Shown here piece by piece: positions 26,501-39,162 of a stretch of DNA of 64,000 nucleotides; positions within the stretch are counted from its first letter, which is position 1; each line of letters starts with the position of its first letter. Source of the DNA: Amphibalanus amphitrite (taxonomy: Eukaryota > Arthropoda > Thecostraca > Balanomorpha > Balanidae). Made by a program: the position numbers and the translations under genes. The notes beneath the pieces are model-generated. The model was not told the DNA's origin. It did no database searches and was given only the letters and a program-made list of their open reading frames with translations. The DNA lies in assembly GCF_019059575.1 (NCBI RefSeq), contig NW_024883007.1:62001-126000 (forward strand), in the 5' to 3' direction.

Positions 26501-28407
26501 AGTTACTTACAGCGTCCCCAAGCAGCTACACCGCCACTGGCACTGAGTGTTGGAGAGACAGACGTCCTCCCACTCTTCAACTGACCGTTGGAGGGTTGGA
26601 GGCTCGCCACTCGGTCAGTCTTCGCCTCTGATGGTCAGTCATTATCGCCCTCCGCAACAGTCGCTGACTGACGCGAAGAGTCGCTAACGGTCACCAGAAG
26701 TCGCTGACAGACCAGCGGCCGCTGAGGGTGGATGACAGCTATCGATACTGTCTGACTATCGTTGACTGTCGCCACATACGCCGACAGTCGTTGGCAGACT
26801 GGTGGACATTTGCTGACAGTCGCTGTCAAAACTCCGTGTGACCACTGCCCACACAGCGGTGGGTGCCTGCACTGAAAACAATTTCACCCGAAGCTGGCGA
26901 ATTAAGCGTTGCTCTGCGGGTGGTATATGTGTATTAACTCGCCATGTTCAGATTCTAGCTAGAGGGTAAGCAGACTTGCCTGCCTTATTACTCGTAAATG
27001 TGCACTGTACCCACAGTCTGCAGTAAGGTAGCTACCCAGCACCGGATATTGTCCCCGCGGGTGTCGAGTCATTGGCACAGCCCTCACTGAAAGAGTAATT
27101 GGAACTACTCGAGGTATCGTAAACGCGTATCCGTGGATGGCGAGCCTTTACATAACCTGCCCTGAAGGAGTTGGATCTACTGTTACAACTAGATGGCGTT
27201 GTCTCATACAGTTTTGAATTACAACAATTTTTTAACTTTTTTTTGAACCAATGATATGTTGGCACATTGTTTGGCGGTTTTCAAGTTGGGGGCGAAAGCA
27301 CAATTGTTAAGGTGCATCTTTAAAACCTCTGCAATATTCATCACGGGACGATTAGCAACGCTTTTTCTTCCGAAACTACCAAGTGAGACCATTTTGATTC
27401 TTTTATAGGTCACGAAAGCAGCGGCGACACATCTTCTTGATTTCGGGCGGTCTGCATGACTGCCGGTGACTGAGTCATGTCGAAATTTCTATGGGAATTC
27501 GATTTGACCTTTCCCACCGATGTGAAACTTTCTCACCGATGGTTTCTAGGTGTGAGATTGCTATAATATAGATATTTTCCCGCAAATATGGTCAAGCGTG
27601 GGAGTTTTTTTGGCCCTCGTGACTTGGTCGGCGAAGGGTAGGCGTGGAGGGTAACCCCATCTCCTAGGGGTTTGTGAGGCGCTGCTGCCAGGTAGGCGTC
27701 GATGAATACCTTTCGATGGAGGGGTCGCGAGCCACTGGTGCGCGAATAGTCGTGGAGGGTTACTACTCTCCAGAGTGCATTGCGAAAGTGTTATGTCCTA
27801 AATTGACTCCTGGGAGGGTGGTTAAAAATGGTTGCGGATAGGGGTACCCGCGAGGCACCGGTTTACTCGCCAGTTTTGGGTTAAATTGTTTTCAGTGTGG
27901 GGCGTCAGAGCGACCATCTCACGCGCAGTATAGGTACTCGCCATAGAAGTGTCAGCCCTGGTGCTCCCCGCCCCCCTGCCGACAGTCCTTCCCTTATGTA
28001 ATTACCAAACCGGTTCATGAGATGACTGTGTGCCTGAGAGATCTGACCACGGGAACAATACAGCTGTCCGCGACTGTCTGGGACTGTCTGCCGCGGAGCC
28101 GACAACCAAGGTCAGTCAGCGCGGTCCGCCGGTCCCTTCTCTGACGGAACAGGACCTGGGCACCTATCTGGAGATCTCGTGCAGTGGGATTGCCTCCTGC
28201 CCTTCCCGCAGTGCAGTGCACACACATGCCACCATCCGTTGTGCAATGAGAGTTGACGGGTGCGTGCACGGTAGGAGGTGCACGAAACAGAGACAGAGTG
28301 CACGGGGCTGGACGAACCGGACTCGCGGCGGCTCGAACATGGCGCTGGCAGGATGTGGACGAAATAAGTGTGATGTTGAAGGTTAAGGTGGGAGGGAGGG
28401 AGGGAGG

Positions 28408-28483
<76 letters not shown>

Positions 28484-29458
28484 GAGGCAGGAAGGACTTG
28501 AGTTAATTTCGCACCGGCTTCAAAGGAGCGTTCATCGATCCAACAGCCTCTAATTGGTGTATTTGTGATTAGATACTGATTATACGTTATAAACTATTTA
28601 TGCCACGGTGTGGTTGAGGCATAAACTGTTTATTAGCAAAGTCAATCCGACAAGATAAGTGTCCAACTCTCAAAAGAAAACCGAAACACAAACGTATTCG
28701 ATGCATGAACATAAACATGATGCGATTAAAAACATTCCACTGGCAAATCCCGACCGATGTCGATTCACCAGACTCAGCCCGATGGGACCGTCTTCTCCGA
28801 ACGTGTAAGCTGGTCCCATGGCGGCGTTCTGTACCGCACATATAGGACTGCGAATGCTAATGCTATAGGACTTAGAACCGACTCGACTAAGATTCGACCG
28901 CCGCTCCTAAACTCGAAGATGGTCATTTCCTTATGTGAATTCTGCTACCGCCGCTGCTGGCATTAAGAGCTGGTGGTTAGGGTTTAAGCCGATGACATCA
29001 GCTCTGGTCACAAAGCATCGACTAATGATGCCACTGCTAAGACACCAGCTGTGTCCGTCCTGGGACAGAACTCAGGCCACCATTGCCGCCTGTTTGACCT
29101 CTCTCGCCTGTTGTGCCGTGGACGCTCTCCACTGCAGACCAGACCCGTTAGCTGCACCGTTGGCGCTGTCCGGGTCTTCCGACGCCCTTATCTTGCCGAC
29201 AGATCGCCTCAATGATCATCTGTCACGCTCATCGGTTGATAGCACTCCGCTCGAGAGTCTTTGTCCAACAGTACCCGGTGACAACCGGCTGGGGTTTGTC
29301 GGTGTGTATTGTCACCTCCACGATTCATCGATACTCGGGAGGTTTTATGCTTATTTCTGCTGTTTTAGACGTCCCAGCGCCGTTATACACAGGATTAAGT
29401 TATTTGGTCAGCGTCCGTCATTAGCGGCACTCCAAAGAAGTGATGGTATCGACAATTT
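20591..29458. other. Non-coding region, no gene recognised
   Basis: No splice-framed coding exon was recognised. The stretch holds degenerate GGTCGGT/GGTCATT words (about 25930-26060), degenerate TCGCTGACAG words (about 26630-26830) and the GA repeat listed separately. A 64-codon minus-strand frame at 27219-27413 has less repetitive composition than most but matches nothing I know. The rest appears to be unique intergenic or intronic sequence. Confidence 0.45.
28389..28480 (+). repeat. (GGGA)n then (GA)n microsatellite
   Basis: About five copies of GGGA are followed by a perfect GA dinucleotide run of roughly 70 bases ending at 28480. The Glu-Arg repeat frame translated through it is an artefact. 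Confidence 0.95.
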
Positions 29459-29462
29459 TTAA

Positions 29463-30245
29463 AGGGACAGTATCATCGAAAAAAATCAATGCATGGAGCT
29501 GTTTTTTTTTTTTTACTAGCATTTCTTATTTTTCTGAATCAGAAAAACATAGTTTGAGGACCGAACTCGGTGAAAAATATTGCAACCACATTTCATTTTC
29601 ATGATTCATTTTCATGAGCGAACCACCACTATACAAGCATGGCCGCCAGTTTGGAAGCATGCAAAATTACTACAGAATTGGCGCAGATAATACATTATTG
29701 ACGCTACGCTTACGCGGTCGTTCTTCTGATTGAGCTGTCCTTAGGGAGAGGTAGCCTTAGGTATTGCCTATAAAAATATCACGTGACAATTGGAGGGAGT
29801 GACAATTGGACGTGACAATTGACAATGGGAGAAAATATCACGTGACAATCACGTGATAAACGTCATACATTGGAGGGAGATTGTGATTCAAGCTGGAGGA
29901 ATTCCTTTGTTGAGCCGCTAGAATCCGAAGGAGACAGCGGAAACTGCCTACGACTATTTAATGAATTTAACGGTGATGAATAAGTGCGAAAAACGTTTTG
30001 GCTTTATAAAATTTGATGAAATGACCAGGGTAAAAGTTTTATTACTGGCGGTCAATTCAAAACGGCGCAAACATTTAAACAGTGAAGATAGTGAAGCACG
30101 ATTCAAAGTGTAGTACACCTTTCGTACTTTGAGCGGCGATAGCGGGATAACGGTGTGGAGCTTCGAGGATCGGTCTTCAGTTCCCGGACCAGATAGGTGG
30201 GGCCTATGCAATGTCAAATTTCATCAAAATGGTGATACTGTCCCT
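29463..30245. mobile_element. TTAA-flanked MITE with AGGGACAGTATCA ends
   Basis: The left end AGGGACAGTATCA is matched by the right end TGATACTGTCCCT, with TTAA directly outside both (29459-29462 and 30246-30249). The 783-bp body has no recognisable transposase. It contains local repeats of GTGACAATTG/TATCACGTGA (about 29775-29855). TTAA duplication is characteristic of piggyBac-like elements and a few other superfamilies (Kolobok, Sola3). Its ends begin AGGGAC rather than CCC, so it belongs to a different family from the G-tract elements at 43-57 kb, but resembles 45846-46319. Confidence 0.85.
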
Positions 30246-30249
30246 TTAA

Positions 30250-33200
30250 CACGGCTTTGCCAAAGAAGCGAGTTACATGCTACTTGCTCTTTGCATCTTT
30301 CCCCAGTATGTAGCGGTGCTACTACACAATTCACCACCTACAGCGCTAATGTTTTGTGTTGTTCACATGTAATGGTAGCGCAAGCATCGATAGATACCGT
30401 TTTCACGTTCTGCCTTCGCACGCCTCGATGGTCACACTCAGGGAAGACAGACGTGGTGACTAAGGGGGCAGAAAAACAAAGACGGTCCTCATTTTCCGCC
30501 TAGGGACCCGCCCATAACTGACATTTTTCGTGGTAGGAACAGGGTCTCAGCTTCTATGGGCGCCCGTTTCTGATTCATGAGGGCTCAGCTGGTATATGTA
30601 GTTAGGTGTGTCTCCATTTTTGTTTCGGTCGCTGAAGTGAATTGAATTCCCAGACGAGTGCAGTTTTCTGTCCCATGTTACGAGCGATAAGGACGTCGCA
30701 CAGCGCCACTGCGGCGGCATGTTTCCCCTCTTTGTCCGATGCGACATGGGTCGGTCTACTTAGTGTAGCTCTGGTCATCCAGTAGGTACTGGCCCGGCAA
30801 AGAGTACTTACTACTTATTCCATGGCACGCCGTTGGATGTGCGATAAGTTTGCGGGCTACACAACGAGTTGATTTTATCCACGCTTCGTTTTTCTTCCTT
30901 TTTCCGTCTCTATGTCACTTCTAAACATACCGAGTGATCTTGATGGTCGATATCTGTAAAGCGACAGCTACACACGAGTGTAGTATGTTTATCTGTCTCA
31001 ACAAATTCCTACTTTCATAAATATACGGCGAACCTTGCATGTGCAAAGTAAGCATCTTGCATAAAAAGGAGCAAGCGAAAAAAACATCAAAAAGGGCAAA
31101 ACACAAGGGGCATAGTCAGAACGCACTTGAAAAACAATACTGTACATGACAAGAATGTGTATGCTCACACGTTATATCCATCACATCCGTTACATCAATC
31201 GGCATACGAATATAAGTGATCACCTGGTATAGCTGAAATTCTGAAAATTTGTTTTTTGTTTGACATGAATGAGGATATGAATTATTGCAGAATCGTGCAA
31301 CGCAATTACGTTCTTACTTACTGTTTTGCAACAACTCATCATGATTTGCCAGGGGAAGCGGGCTGAGCTCGGCTGATCACCAGGCTTTCAGGAGCTGAGA
31401 CTGTCTTCCTCCAAACATACATCCCACCCGGTACGAATCTGTCTGTTTTGCCACCATATTACCACATATGTAGGTAGCAACCCGTTTTCCAAATCTACCG
31501 GTTTCCTTTCTCGAGAGGCTGTAGTACGCAAGGATGTCTTCATGTGCGTGCACAGTGTTGTCTCGATAACACGCGCCCGTGAGTCCAGTACCGGGGGAGG
31601 GGACATCCGATCTACATAAGTCGCCTCTCTGAGCCACCGGTATATCCTCTCACCAAGGCCGGTTTTTCACCGACGACCTCAGTCGGCATTTACTGCCGCT
31701 TTTTCGGCGGCTGCGGTCCCGCGAAGGGCGCCTGGTGACCTCGACACTGTCGCAAACCTCGGAGACGTCGCGTGCCTTCCAGAGACCCCGTGCCACGCAT
31801 ACCTTCCACGCGACTGCGCATACTTCTATCCTTTGGTTGGATAACCTTGGGGCCAGCCCGTGCCCTGAGATTTGGACGGTGGTAGGCTCGGGCGAGCATT
31901 CGTGGTTTCTCGTGCACGAGGGGTCTTCTGAGAAAGCTCGTGCCGAATGCCCCAGAGGCGGTGCAGCGGTGCCCAGAATGTGAGCCGCTTCCGCCGCAGT
32001 GTTGTGCTGCCAACTGCCGTGACTGGCCGTGAAATGGTAAACAATGGAGCCGCGCTGCAGCGGGTTCGGCATGCATGGCACTCATGCCGGGTCTGTTCTG
32101 CATTCAGGACGCAGTGAACACCCCACCCTGGCCTTGCAGCTGCATTCCACAAGCTGTTAGAGCTGCGTCAACGTGCACTGTTCGGTCTGTGACGTCTTTG
32201 GAGTCTGACAATCACTGAATAGAGGAGAGCGGACCTGGAGCGGGCACTAACGAAGGTCGCTCGCCGTGCCCTCACCTGCCGCGCCCATTTGGGGCGTCCA
32301 GTGAGCGCGTGCGGCCGCGCTGTTTTTGTCCACTGTGCGCCACATACGTCGCTGGGCGGTCCGGCGCCGGTGGTCTGGGTGGTGGTGTCCGAACTGACAC
32401 TGAGAGGCGCGCCGGGGTCAGACGGGTAGTTGTCCAGGTCAGTCGGGTCACAGCGGGGTCAGGGCGGCGGTGGAGTGCGCCGGACAGTAAACAACGTCAC
32501 GGTCGAGGCACCGGTCAGTTTGGGATACACCACTGCGTGGAGGATTTAACGAGGGTCGGCCTGGGTCACAGGTGGTTCGACAGGGTCACATGAAAGACGT
32601 CTCAGCGCAACGCGAGCCCTGAAGACCGTCCCAACCCACAGCTCTTTGCAACGTATGCCTGCTTGTCTAACACCCAACGTCCAACATCCCTAACAAGACT
32701 GCAGTAAGTAACGGCCCGCCAGTGATCTGACCTCTCCGTATGATCGGTCACTCACACAGCACTCCGTGATCGATCATAAGCGCCGAGACGCAGCGTGCCG
32801 CGAGATGACCGCCCATAAACGCCGACTGATTAGCCCGGCGAGGGGTTATAAATCAGAACCGGTGCCACCAATCGGGTGCGTCATCGTTTCGCAATTACAA
32901 GGCCGCTTCTTGCGTGGATCGATAGTTCGGAGATAACATCTGTTGGAACACGTGTACTGGAACAACAGCGCTGCGCAGAGAGGATGTCTGAGCAGGGCTA
33001 CCGGTCGGTGGGGGTGGTGGAGCGACTGCAGCACGTGGTGGTGACGTCATAGGTCAGAGATGACGTGTAATAGTGACATCACAGGTCACATCAGCCCAGC
33101 CAGCAGGGATGTAACGCGTCATAAATGGCACGACCTCTTCATTGTCCGGGGTTGTACTGGAGAGGCTGGCCCAGCACACGACGTCTCTGACTCGTGCTGG

Positions 33201-34620
33201 TTCGTTCAGGGATGACTGATGTTACCGAGAGGGCGTGCCGACAGTGACCTCTCACCTCTGCCCCGGGTCAATGCGGTCACGACTCGGCTGAGCGTGACAC
33301 GGGCGTGATAGGACAGAGAGTCAGGCCGCGATGGCAGGCAACTGCCGGCCCGCCCGTATACGTGCATTCGTCTGGTCCTGTATGTCCGGCGTCCGCCTGC
33401 TTGTCCTCTCGGTCTCTGTCTGTCTTTCAATTCCCTTGATTCCTTTCCTCTGCAACCTTCCGCTTCTAGCTTTAAATTTCTCTCTTCCCTTCCTCCCTGG
33501 ACCTCTCTCCCACTACCCCAGCGGCTCAGACAAATAACCCACCCCGACCCAACCCGACTCGGCTCACTAAACCCACTGCACGGCGCGACTCTGTCCCCCG
33601 GCGGCGCCGGCGCGTTTTTCTGCTGACGGCAGTATGACGGATGGCGCGTCCCGCCGATCAGCAGACTGATACGGCTGTTGACTCTCCTCGACAGCAGACG
33701 CAGCCACAAACACACCCCGTCCTACGGACTGTGTGCGCAGGACAGCTGCCTCCCTCAGCTGCAGAGGAGGGGCGTGTCGTCGGCTGGAGAGGGCTAGTCT
33801 GGGATTCCAGTCCAGCGCTGGATTAGTGACAAATGACTCACTCTTGTTGATGGCGCAGCTGATTCATTCGCGCGTCGTTCTGTTGATGGATTGCACGGGC
33901 GTTTTTCGGCGGAGCTCTGTGTTTTGCGGTGGTGAATGTGGTATTCCGGCGGTGGTGACCTCTGCCGGGGGCGTGTCGGAAAACACGGCACCACCGCCGC
34001 CACACCATCGCTAACGGTGCTTCAGTCCGGGCCTGGGCCGCGTGCTGCGCTGCAGTGCAGATGATAATGACTGCCCAGGCAGTGAAGATCATTTCTCACC
34101 GAGGGACTCAGTGCTGCTATGTAGGATGTCCTAAACGGAGTTCAGTCGAAAATGTGCCAAACTTTGATAAGGACTAACGTTAAGAGAACATTCGTATCGT
34201 TACCTCGTCTAACAAACAGACTCTGCAGTTGCATTGGAGGTTCAAAACCCTTCCCATTGTAACAAATGTAAAAAGTAAATAAACAATTTCTTCTTCTGTG
34301 ATAGTCTGTTTTGGGACCTCTTGTTCCAGCCGTATAACCAACACGGTTTTTCTTTTCTTCAAGTATGTATTGCAAATTTGACGACAGAATCCAAAAGTAA
34401 TAAACAGTCGGCCGAGACTTTGAATAACGATACGTCAGGCCGCTACGGCGGTTGGCTTTCGAATCAATCTTTCACAGCTCCTGCTCGGCGTTCGGCGTCG
34501 GCCGCTATATTCAAACGTCATACACACACGTCATACATATAGATGTACGTCATATCATAGCACCAATCAGAAGCGGGCGAGGACAGGCGTCGCAGGTGAG
34601 GAGTGAGGACCATATAAGGA
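30250..34620. other. Non-coding region, no gene recognised
   Basis: Open frames on both strands (for example 31650-32081 minus, 33206-33715 minus) overlap each other in several frames and show no known domain. Nothing repetitive stands out beyond GGTCACAG-like words near 32390-32600. No transcription unit can be assigned. Confidence 0.45.
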
Positions 34621-34624
34621 TATT

Positions 34625-36422
34625 GGGGCATTCCACGTCAAATCGAACAAAAATCGGCTGTTTTGCACCTTACCATCAGCGATTTCAGTATAAATTTATG
34701 AGCGAGTTCCTGTGTGGCCCCGGACATTACATTGATGTTTTTTGCACATTCTGACCACAGGTCTTCTAAATATAGGGCATCAAATTTTTACAAAATGTTG
34801 CATCTTTATATTTTTGAACGACCATAACTTTGGTTGTACTTGTTTGATTTGAATGAAGTAAACCTTACTGTTTAGGTAATTTCTTAAGCATTTGTTTAGA
34901 ATTGCTCTTACTCAAATATATGACCTTGAAAATTGCTTAACTCTGTTCTTAAGCACAAATATTGAAATAGCAAAAAACACGTCACCTTCGATTTGGCTCA
35001 TTTTCATATATTTTATTGCCTACCATATTCTTAACAACCTGTGAAAAAATTAGAGTGGGCCATTCATAAGTTTTGAAGAAAATTGCACATATGCAAACGT
35101 ATGTTAGCACGCGCGGTGGAGGGGGAAGAGCGAATTTCGCCCACCCCTCCTGTTTTTCGCCAATATTTCATAAGATTAATGCGAAATTGATTATGGCTAC
35201 CTGTCAAGAATTGAATTGGACATCTCATCGTGCAAGCAATAAGAAAATCGGTTCACAACTGTTCTAGTAATAGCGGTGTAAAGTGAACATCCTGTCGCCG
35301 CAGCGACGCGGCGACTCGGCAGCCGGCGCCGACCGCTACGCGCCGCCTGAATTGTAGACTGTGCCGGGACGGAACGGAATGGTTCCGTCTTTACATCGCG
35401 CTCCCTACCGCTGATTACGTTCGATTCGCGTCAAATTTTGTGAGAAGACTAAGAAATGTACAGGCAACCTTATGGTGAAAGAATTTTGAAAATCGGTTGG
35501 TAAACAATTGAAATATGAACGTGTAAACACAAAATTGTGATTGCTGCGTTTCCCGCATCGGCCGAGCCCGCCTCAGCCGGCGACATGTTACTCTTAGCAG
35601 GCCTCTGACTGCTATATTTATTATTGTATTAACTAGAAATTCCCCATACATACTAAAAAAATGTATGTTCTTTCGGATAGTGAAGATCAAAAGACGTGAA
35701 GATATCGTTGCGTGATAATGTTTTCGTTGAATTTACTTCATGATGCATTTCCACACGGCTCAAAATTCACCGCAAAATACCGTTTGCCTGAGACACTTTT
35801 ACTATGGAACGTGAATGCTTGACTACGATGACTATGCATTTCCATTCTCGCAGAGTTTGGGATATCACTAATCAGCAATCATTCATTTCAGAAAGTGTAC
35901 ACAAGCAAGCATGTCTTGACTCTGTCTTTCAAGGTCACGCGCGGTTGCGTGATGTTGATGCATGAAAACGGCGTTTGCCGCGAAAGTTATGAATGGCCCA
36001 CTCCAATTTTTTCACAGATGGTTGGGAACATTGTGACGGACATAATATGTAGAAATTACCCAAATCGAAGGTGACGTGTTTTTTGCTATTTAAATTTTTC
36101 TGTTTTAATTCAAGGTCAAATGCATTTCAAGGTCACTTCAATTTAATTTTATAATTAAAAATCAAAGCCTTATCAATTGCCTATAAGACCCTGTTAATAT
36201 CATTTTGATATCAGAAAAGGAACCAGAGTTATAGCCATTTAAAAAAATTGATGTGTGGCATTTTTCGCTATATTCGATGACCTATATCTCAGCGATACGT
36301 TATCAAATTTCGAAAATATTATACGTAACTTAGTTTTGAACCATGCCCAGTCTGCCTACAAATTTTCAGAAAAATCGAAGGGGATGACGGATTTCGGTGT
36401 TTGATTTGACGTGGAATGCCCC
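34625..36422. mobile_element. Foldback DNA transposon, ~440-bp arms, TATT duplication
   Basis: Outer ends are inverted copies of GGGGCATTCCACGTCAAAT. TATT flanks both sides (34621-34624 and 36423-36426). Inverted similarity continues inward for about 440 bp per arm: a word spelled GAAGGTGACGTGTTTTTTGC in the right arm (about 36067) appears inverted near 34975, and GAGTGGGCCATTCATAAG at 35053-35070 is matched inverted near 35986-36003. The 0.9-kb centre is not inverted and is partly GC-rich. No transposase was seen. A 4-bp duplication would fit Sola-type elements, but the superfamily is unresolved. Confidence 0.85.
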
Positions 36423-37017
36423 TATTGTAAGTGGGCGAGGGGGTTGGGCAGTAAGTAGGTACAGAGGGAAGTGGAGGACGGGGTAGGAACGAATTTCGTT
36501 ACACCCATCTTGGATAATGACAACGCTTATAAACGGCATGTTTCCTTATCTATACAATTGTGGATTCGTCTGCACGGTTAAATTGTTATTCCAATATGCA
36601 CGGAATACTGTTATCGTCCTTCAAACTGCAAACTGAAAATTTGCGAACCGATTTCCATCGCAATGACTCCGTCTCGGGAAGAGCTATGCAGCCACACGGG
36701 GAGGAATGAGAATATTATCGTGTCAATCAGGAGGCATGCTTGAAGGCTGAAGCAGAACGTTTAATCATTCTGCTCGATCTCAGACGAGCTTGTTAGTCAT
36801 CTTTCTTTCCAGTCAGAAGACATCATGTCCGTGAGCTGAGGTTACGTAAATGTGATGCAAACCGTTCATTGGCTGACCTTTGCGTGGAAGGTAATGCCTT
36901 TCTTGCTGCCTATCGTCAGACCTAAATTTCTGTGGAATTCTAATAGGCAAACGGTAGCCCTGGAATGGCATGGTATTCCGAGGAATTGATGCAATAAAGA
37001 TTATCTCTTTCCGAATA

Positions 37018-38233
37018 GGGGAAGGAGGGTGAATTGCGCCACCTTTAGGAAAAACGCTAATTGTAAGAAAACTGCTGGAGATATAAGCATGCACTGGTGA
37101 CCATTTCGAAGAGGAACTCATTGGCTACGATTTAAGAGCCTACCGATCAATTAAGAATGTTTCGTTTGCTTCTGACAGCTGCTTTTTCAGAAGCATGTAA
37201 AAGGGCGCATTTGCCAACAACTGCTGTAAATTGCGCCATGGGGATGGCGCAATTAGAACCCAATTGCGCCCTATACTTTAACATGGCTAAGCGAATGAGA
37301 CGGACTGCATACACCCCGGCAGTGCAATGTCATTGCGGCTTACTTTAACATTCATAATGTTATTCACGCTGGTTAAATAATAAATGTAGGTGTAAATCGC
37401 GATGTATTTTTGCCCAGGTAGATAACTTTACATGTGTCCGTACGCTTGTAAAAGTGCAACGAAAACGCTTACTGTAACCGACTAGATATATGTGAACGTA
37501 TGCGCCTATACGGTTACATTTTCAATCGTTTCTCTCAAAATGAATAATTTTTATCGTTTCGATAGCTTTATGAAATAAGTTCTTACTTTTTTGTCATAGC
37601 TGTCACCTCTCACGCCTGAGTCCATGTTGAAAATGTCGTATTTTGTCAATTCCACCACAAGCTCGTAGCCTAAATGGCAGCTGCATTAAAAGTTTGACGA
37701 GAGAAATAATTTGCGGACTGACGACAGTGGGTTGCTCCCCTGCCTGACAATAAACTCCTTCTTTATTGCAATCAGTTAATGATGCATTCATACTGTCGTG
37801 ATACAATAGCTACACCATTATTCTATTTGCGCCCCCCTGGCGCAATTGCCATGGGCGCAATCAAAATTGAAGTACTTTTTAATAAAAGCGTAGGAGTTAT
37901 CATAAAGATGTTGAAGGAAGTTTACTGTTTCAGTGAAATATAATGAAAAAAGGGTTTTTCTTTCTAAATGTCACTCTGAAAATCACACAAATATCACAAA
38001 TTTTTATAGCCAACGGTTCAAACGACTGCAAAAAAGCTAAGGAAACGCCATAACATCTTTGATGGCGTAATGAGCCTTGCTGATTGGCTTCATCGGAGGG
38101 CTTGGGCCATAAAAGGAACTATCCAGTGGGGAAAATAACGTTTTCGAACACAAAATTCAAAACATGCCATTGAAGCCGTGGGAATGTTGGTGGGCGCAAT
38201 TGGTTAGGAGGGCGCAATACACCCACTTTCCCC
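37018..38233. mobile_element. TA-flanked non-autonomous element with GCGCAAT-rich body
   Basis: Left end GGGGAAGGAGGGTGAATTGC and the complement of the right end, GGGGAAAGTGGGTGTATTGC, agree over about 23 bp with a few mismatches. TA flanks both sides (37016-37017 and 38234-38235). The 1,216-bp body contains repeated GCGCAATT / AATTGCGC words near 37200-37270, 37830-37860 and 38195-38215. No transposase is visible. The TA duplication suggests a Tc1/mariner-like element, but TA is too short to be decisive. Confidence 0.7.
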
Positions 38234-38724
38234 TAGAGGCAGTGCCACGTAAGGGGCCCTATGCAAATGTCGCCGTCGCCGTCGTATTTCACCCACGATT
38301 TAATTAGTAAAGTGAAGCGTATTATAATTAAAAGTCTTCAGCCTTGCCATTGTGGTATCGGCACCACTATTTGACTATTTCCAGTGCAACTGTTTTTTTT
38401 TTAACGTCGTCTGGGGATTGATGCAATTCCGCCAAGCCCGTTCCTTGCAGTGTCGTGTTTTATGCCGCTATCGTCTTGCGGTACATTCCGAGCTGTCAGT
38501 TTACCGGTTGAGTCACTTACAGCTTTGAGTTTTGCTTCTCCAATGCAGGATCCTCTTCTGATTCTGCTCGTTCCCCTCTATCCTCTGATCTATCCCTTCG
38601 AATTATTGACTCAATGTCCCCCTGACCTTCCCCTGTCCACGCTTAGCCCCTGGATGGCCCCCTGCCACCCTCTGACCACGCCGCACCCCTTCTGACCACG
38701 TCTCCCCGTCTCGTCTCCCCACAG

Positions 38725-38985
38725 AGCTCCCTGATGCGACAGGACAACGAGCTGTTTCGCCAGCTGCTGAGTCTGCACGACTCCATCGAGGCGCTGAAGC
38801 ACGGCGATGGCTCTCTGTCCGCCGGATCGTCCCTCTGCTCCCTAGCCGATATTGAGGAGGAGGACACGATATCGACACCTTCCACCGACCTCGACCGACA
38901 GAGCCACCTATCGACCGAAACCGACAACCTATCGGTAGGTACCCGGGGCTTTAGTTGGGTGATGGATGCCGTGGAGAGTATATGA
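38725..38985 (+). CDS. FAM89/LURAP1-like leucine-zipper adaptor, 3' coding exon (partial gene, unspliced end)
   Basis: A very long pyrimidine tract ending in CAG at 38724 precedes this frame, so 38725 is a strong splice acceptor. The frame begins S-S-L-M-R-Q-D-N-E-L-F and has leucines at exon residues 3, 10, 17 and 24, an exact heptad zipper. An acidic/Ser-Thr-rich segment follows (SSLCSLADIEEED, STPSTDLDR). This order resembles FAM89 and LURAP1 (leucine repeat adaptor) proteins, which link MRCK/LIMK kinases and myosin regulation. Read straight through, the frame ends after FSWVMDAVESI at TGA 38983-38985, recalling the short W-I-L-E-S-I tail of FAM89. A consensus donor GTAGGT at 38935 offers a spliced alternative. 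The 5' exons were not found, so the start is unknown. Confidence 0.6.
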   Translation, partial: SSLMRQDNELFRQLLSLHDSIEALKHGDGSLSAGSSLCSLADIEEEDTISTPSTDLDRQSHLSTETDNLSVGTRGFSWVMDAVESI

Positions 38986-39162
38986 GGCGTTCCTGAGATG
39001 CATCGCGGTCGTGCGCGAGGTTAAGTGGCGGAATGAAATGTCAATGTCATGTGTGGGCGACGATGGATCCAAGAAGAAGCTGTTTAGGATGCGAGGTCGC
39101 GCCGTCAGGTCAGCGCCTGCCCGGTAGATGCCGTGAGTGACGGATGTCTGTTTTTCTTTCAG

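Noticed and set aside
28389..28500. Glu-Arg repeat protein
   Set aside because: It is a direct translation of a GA microsatellite.
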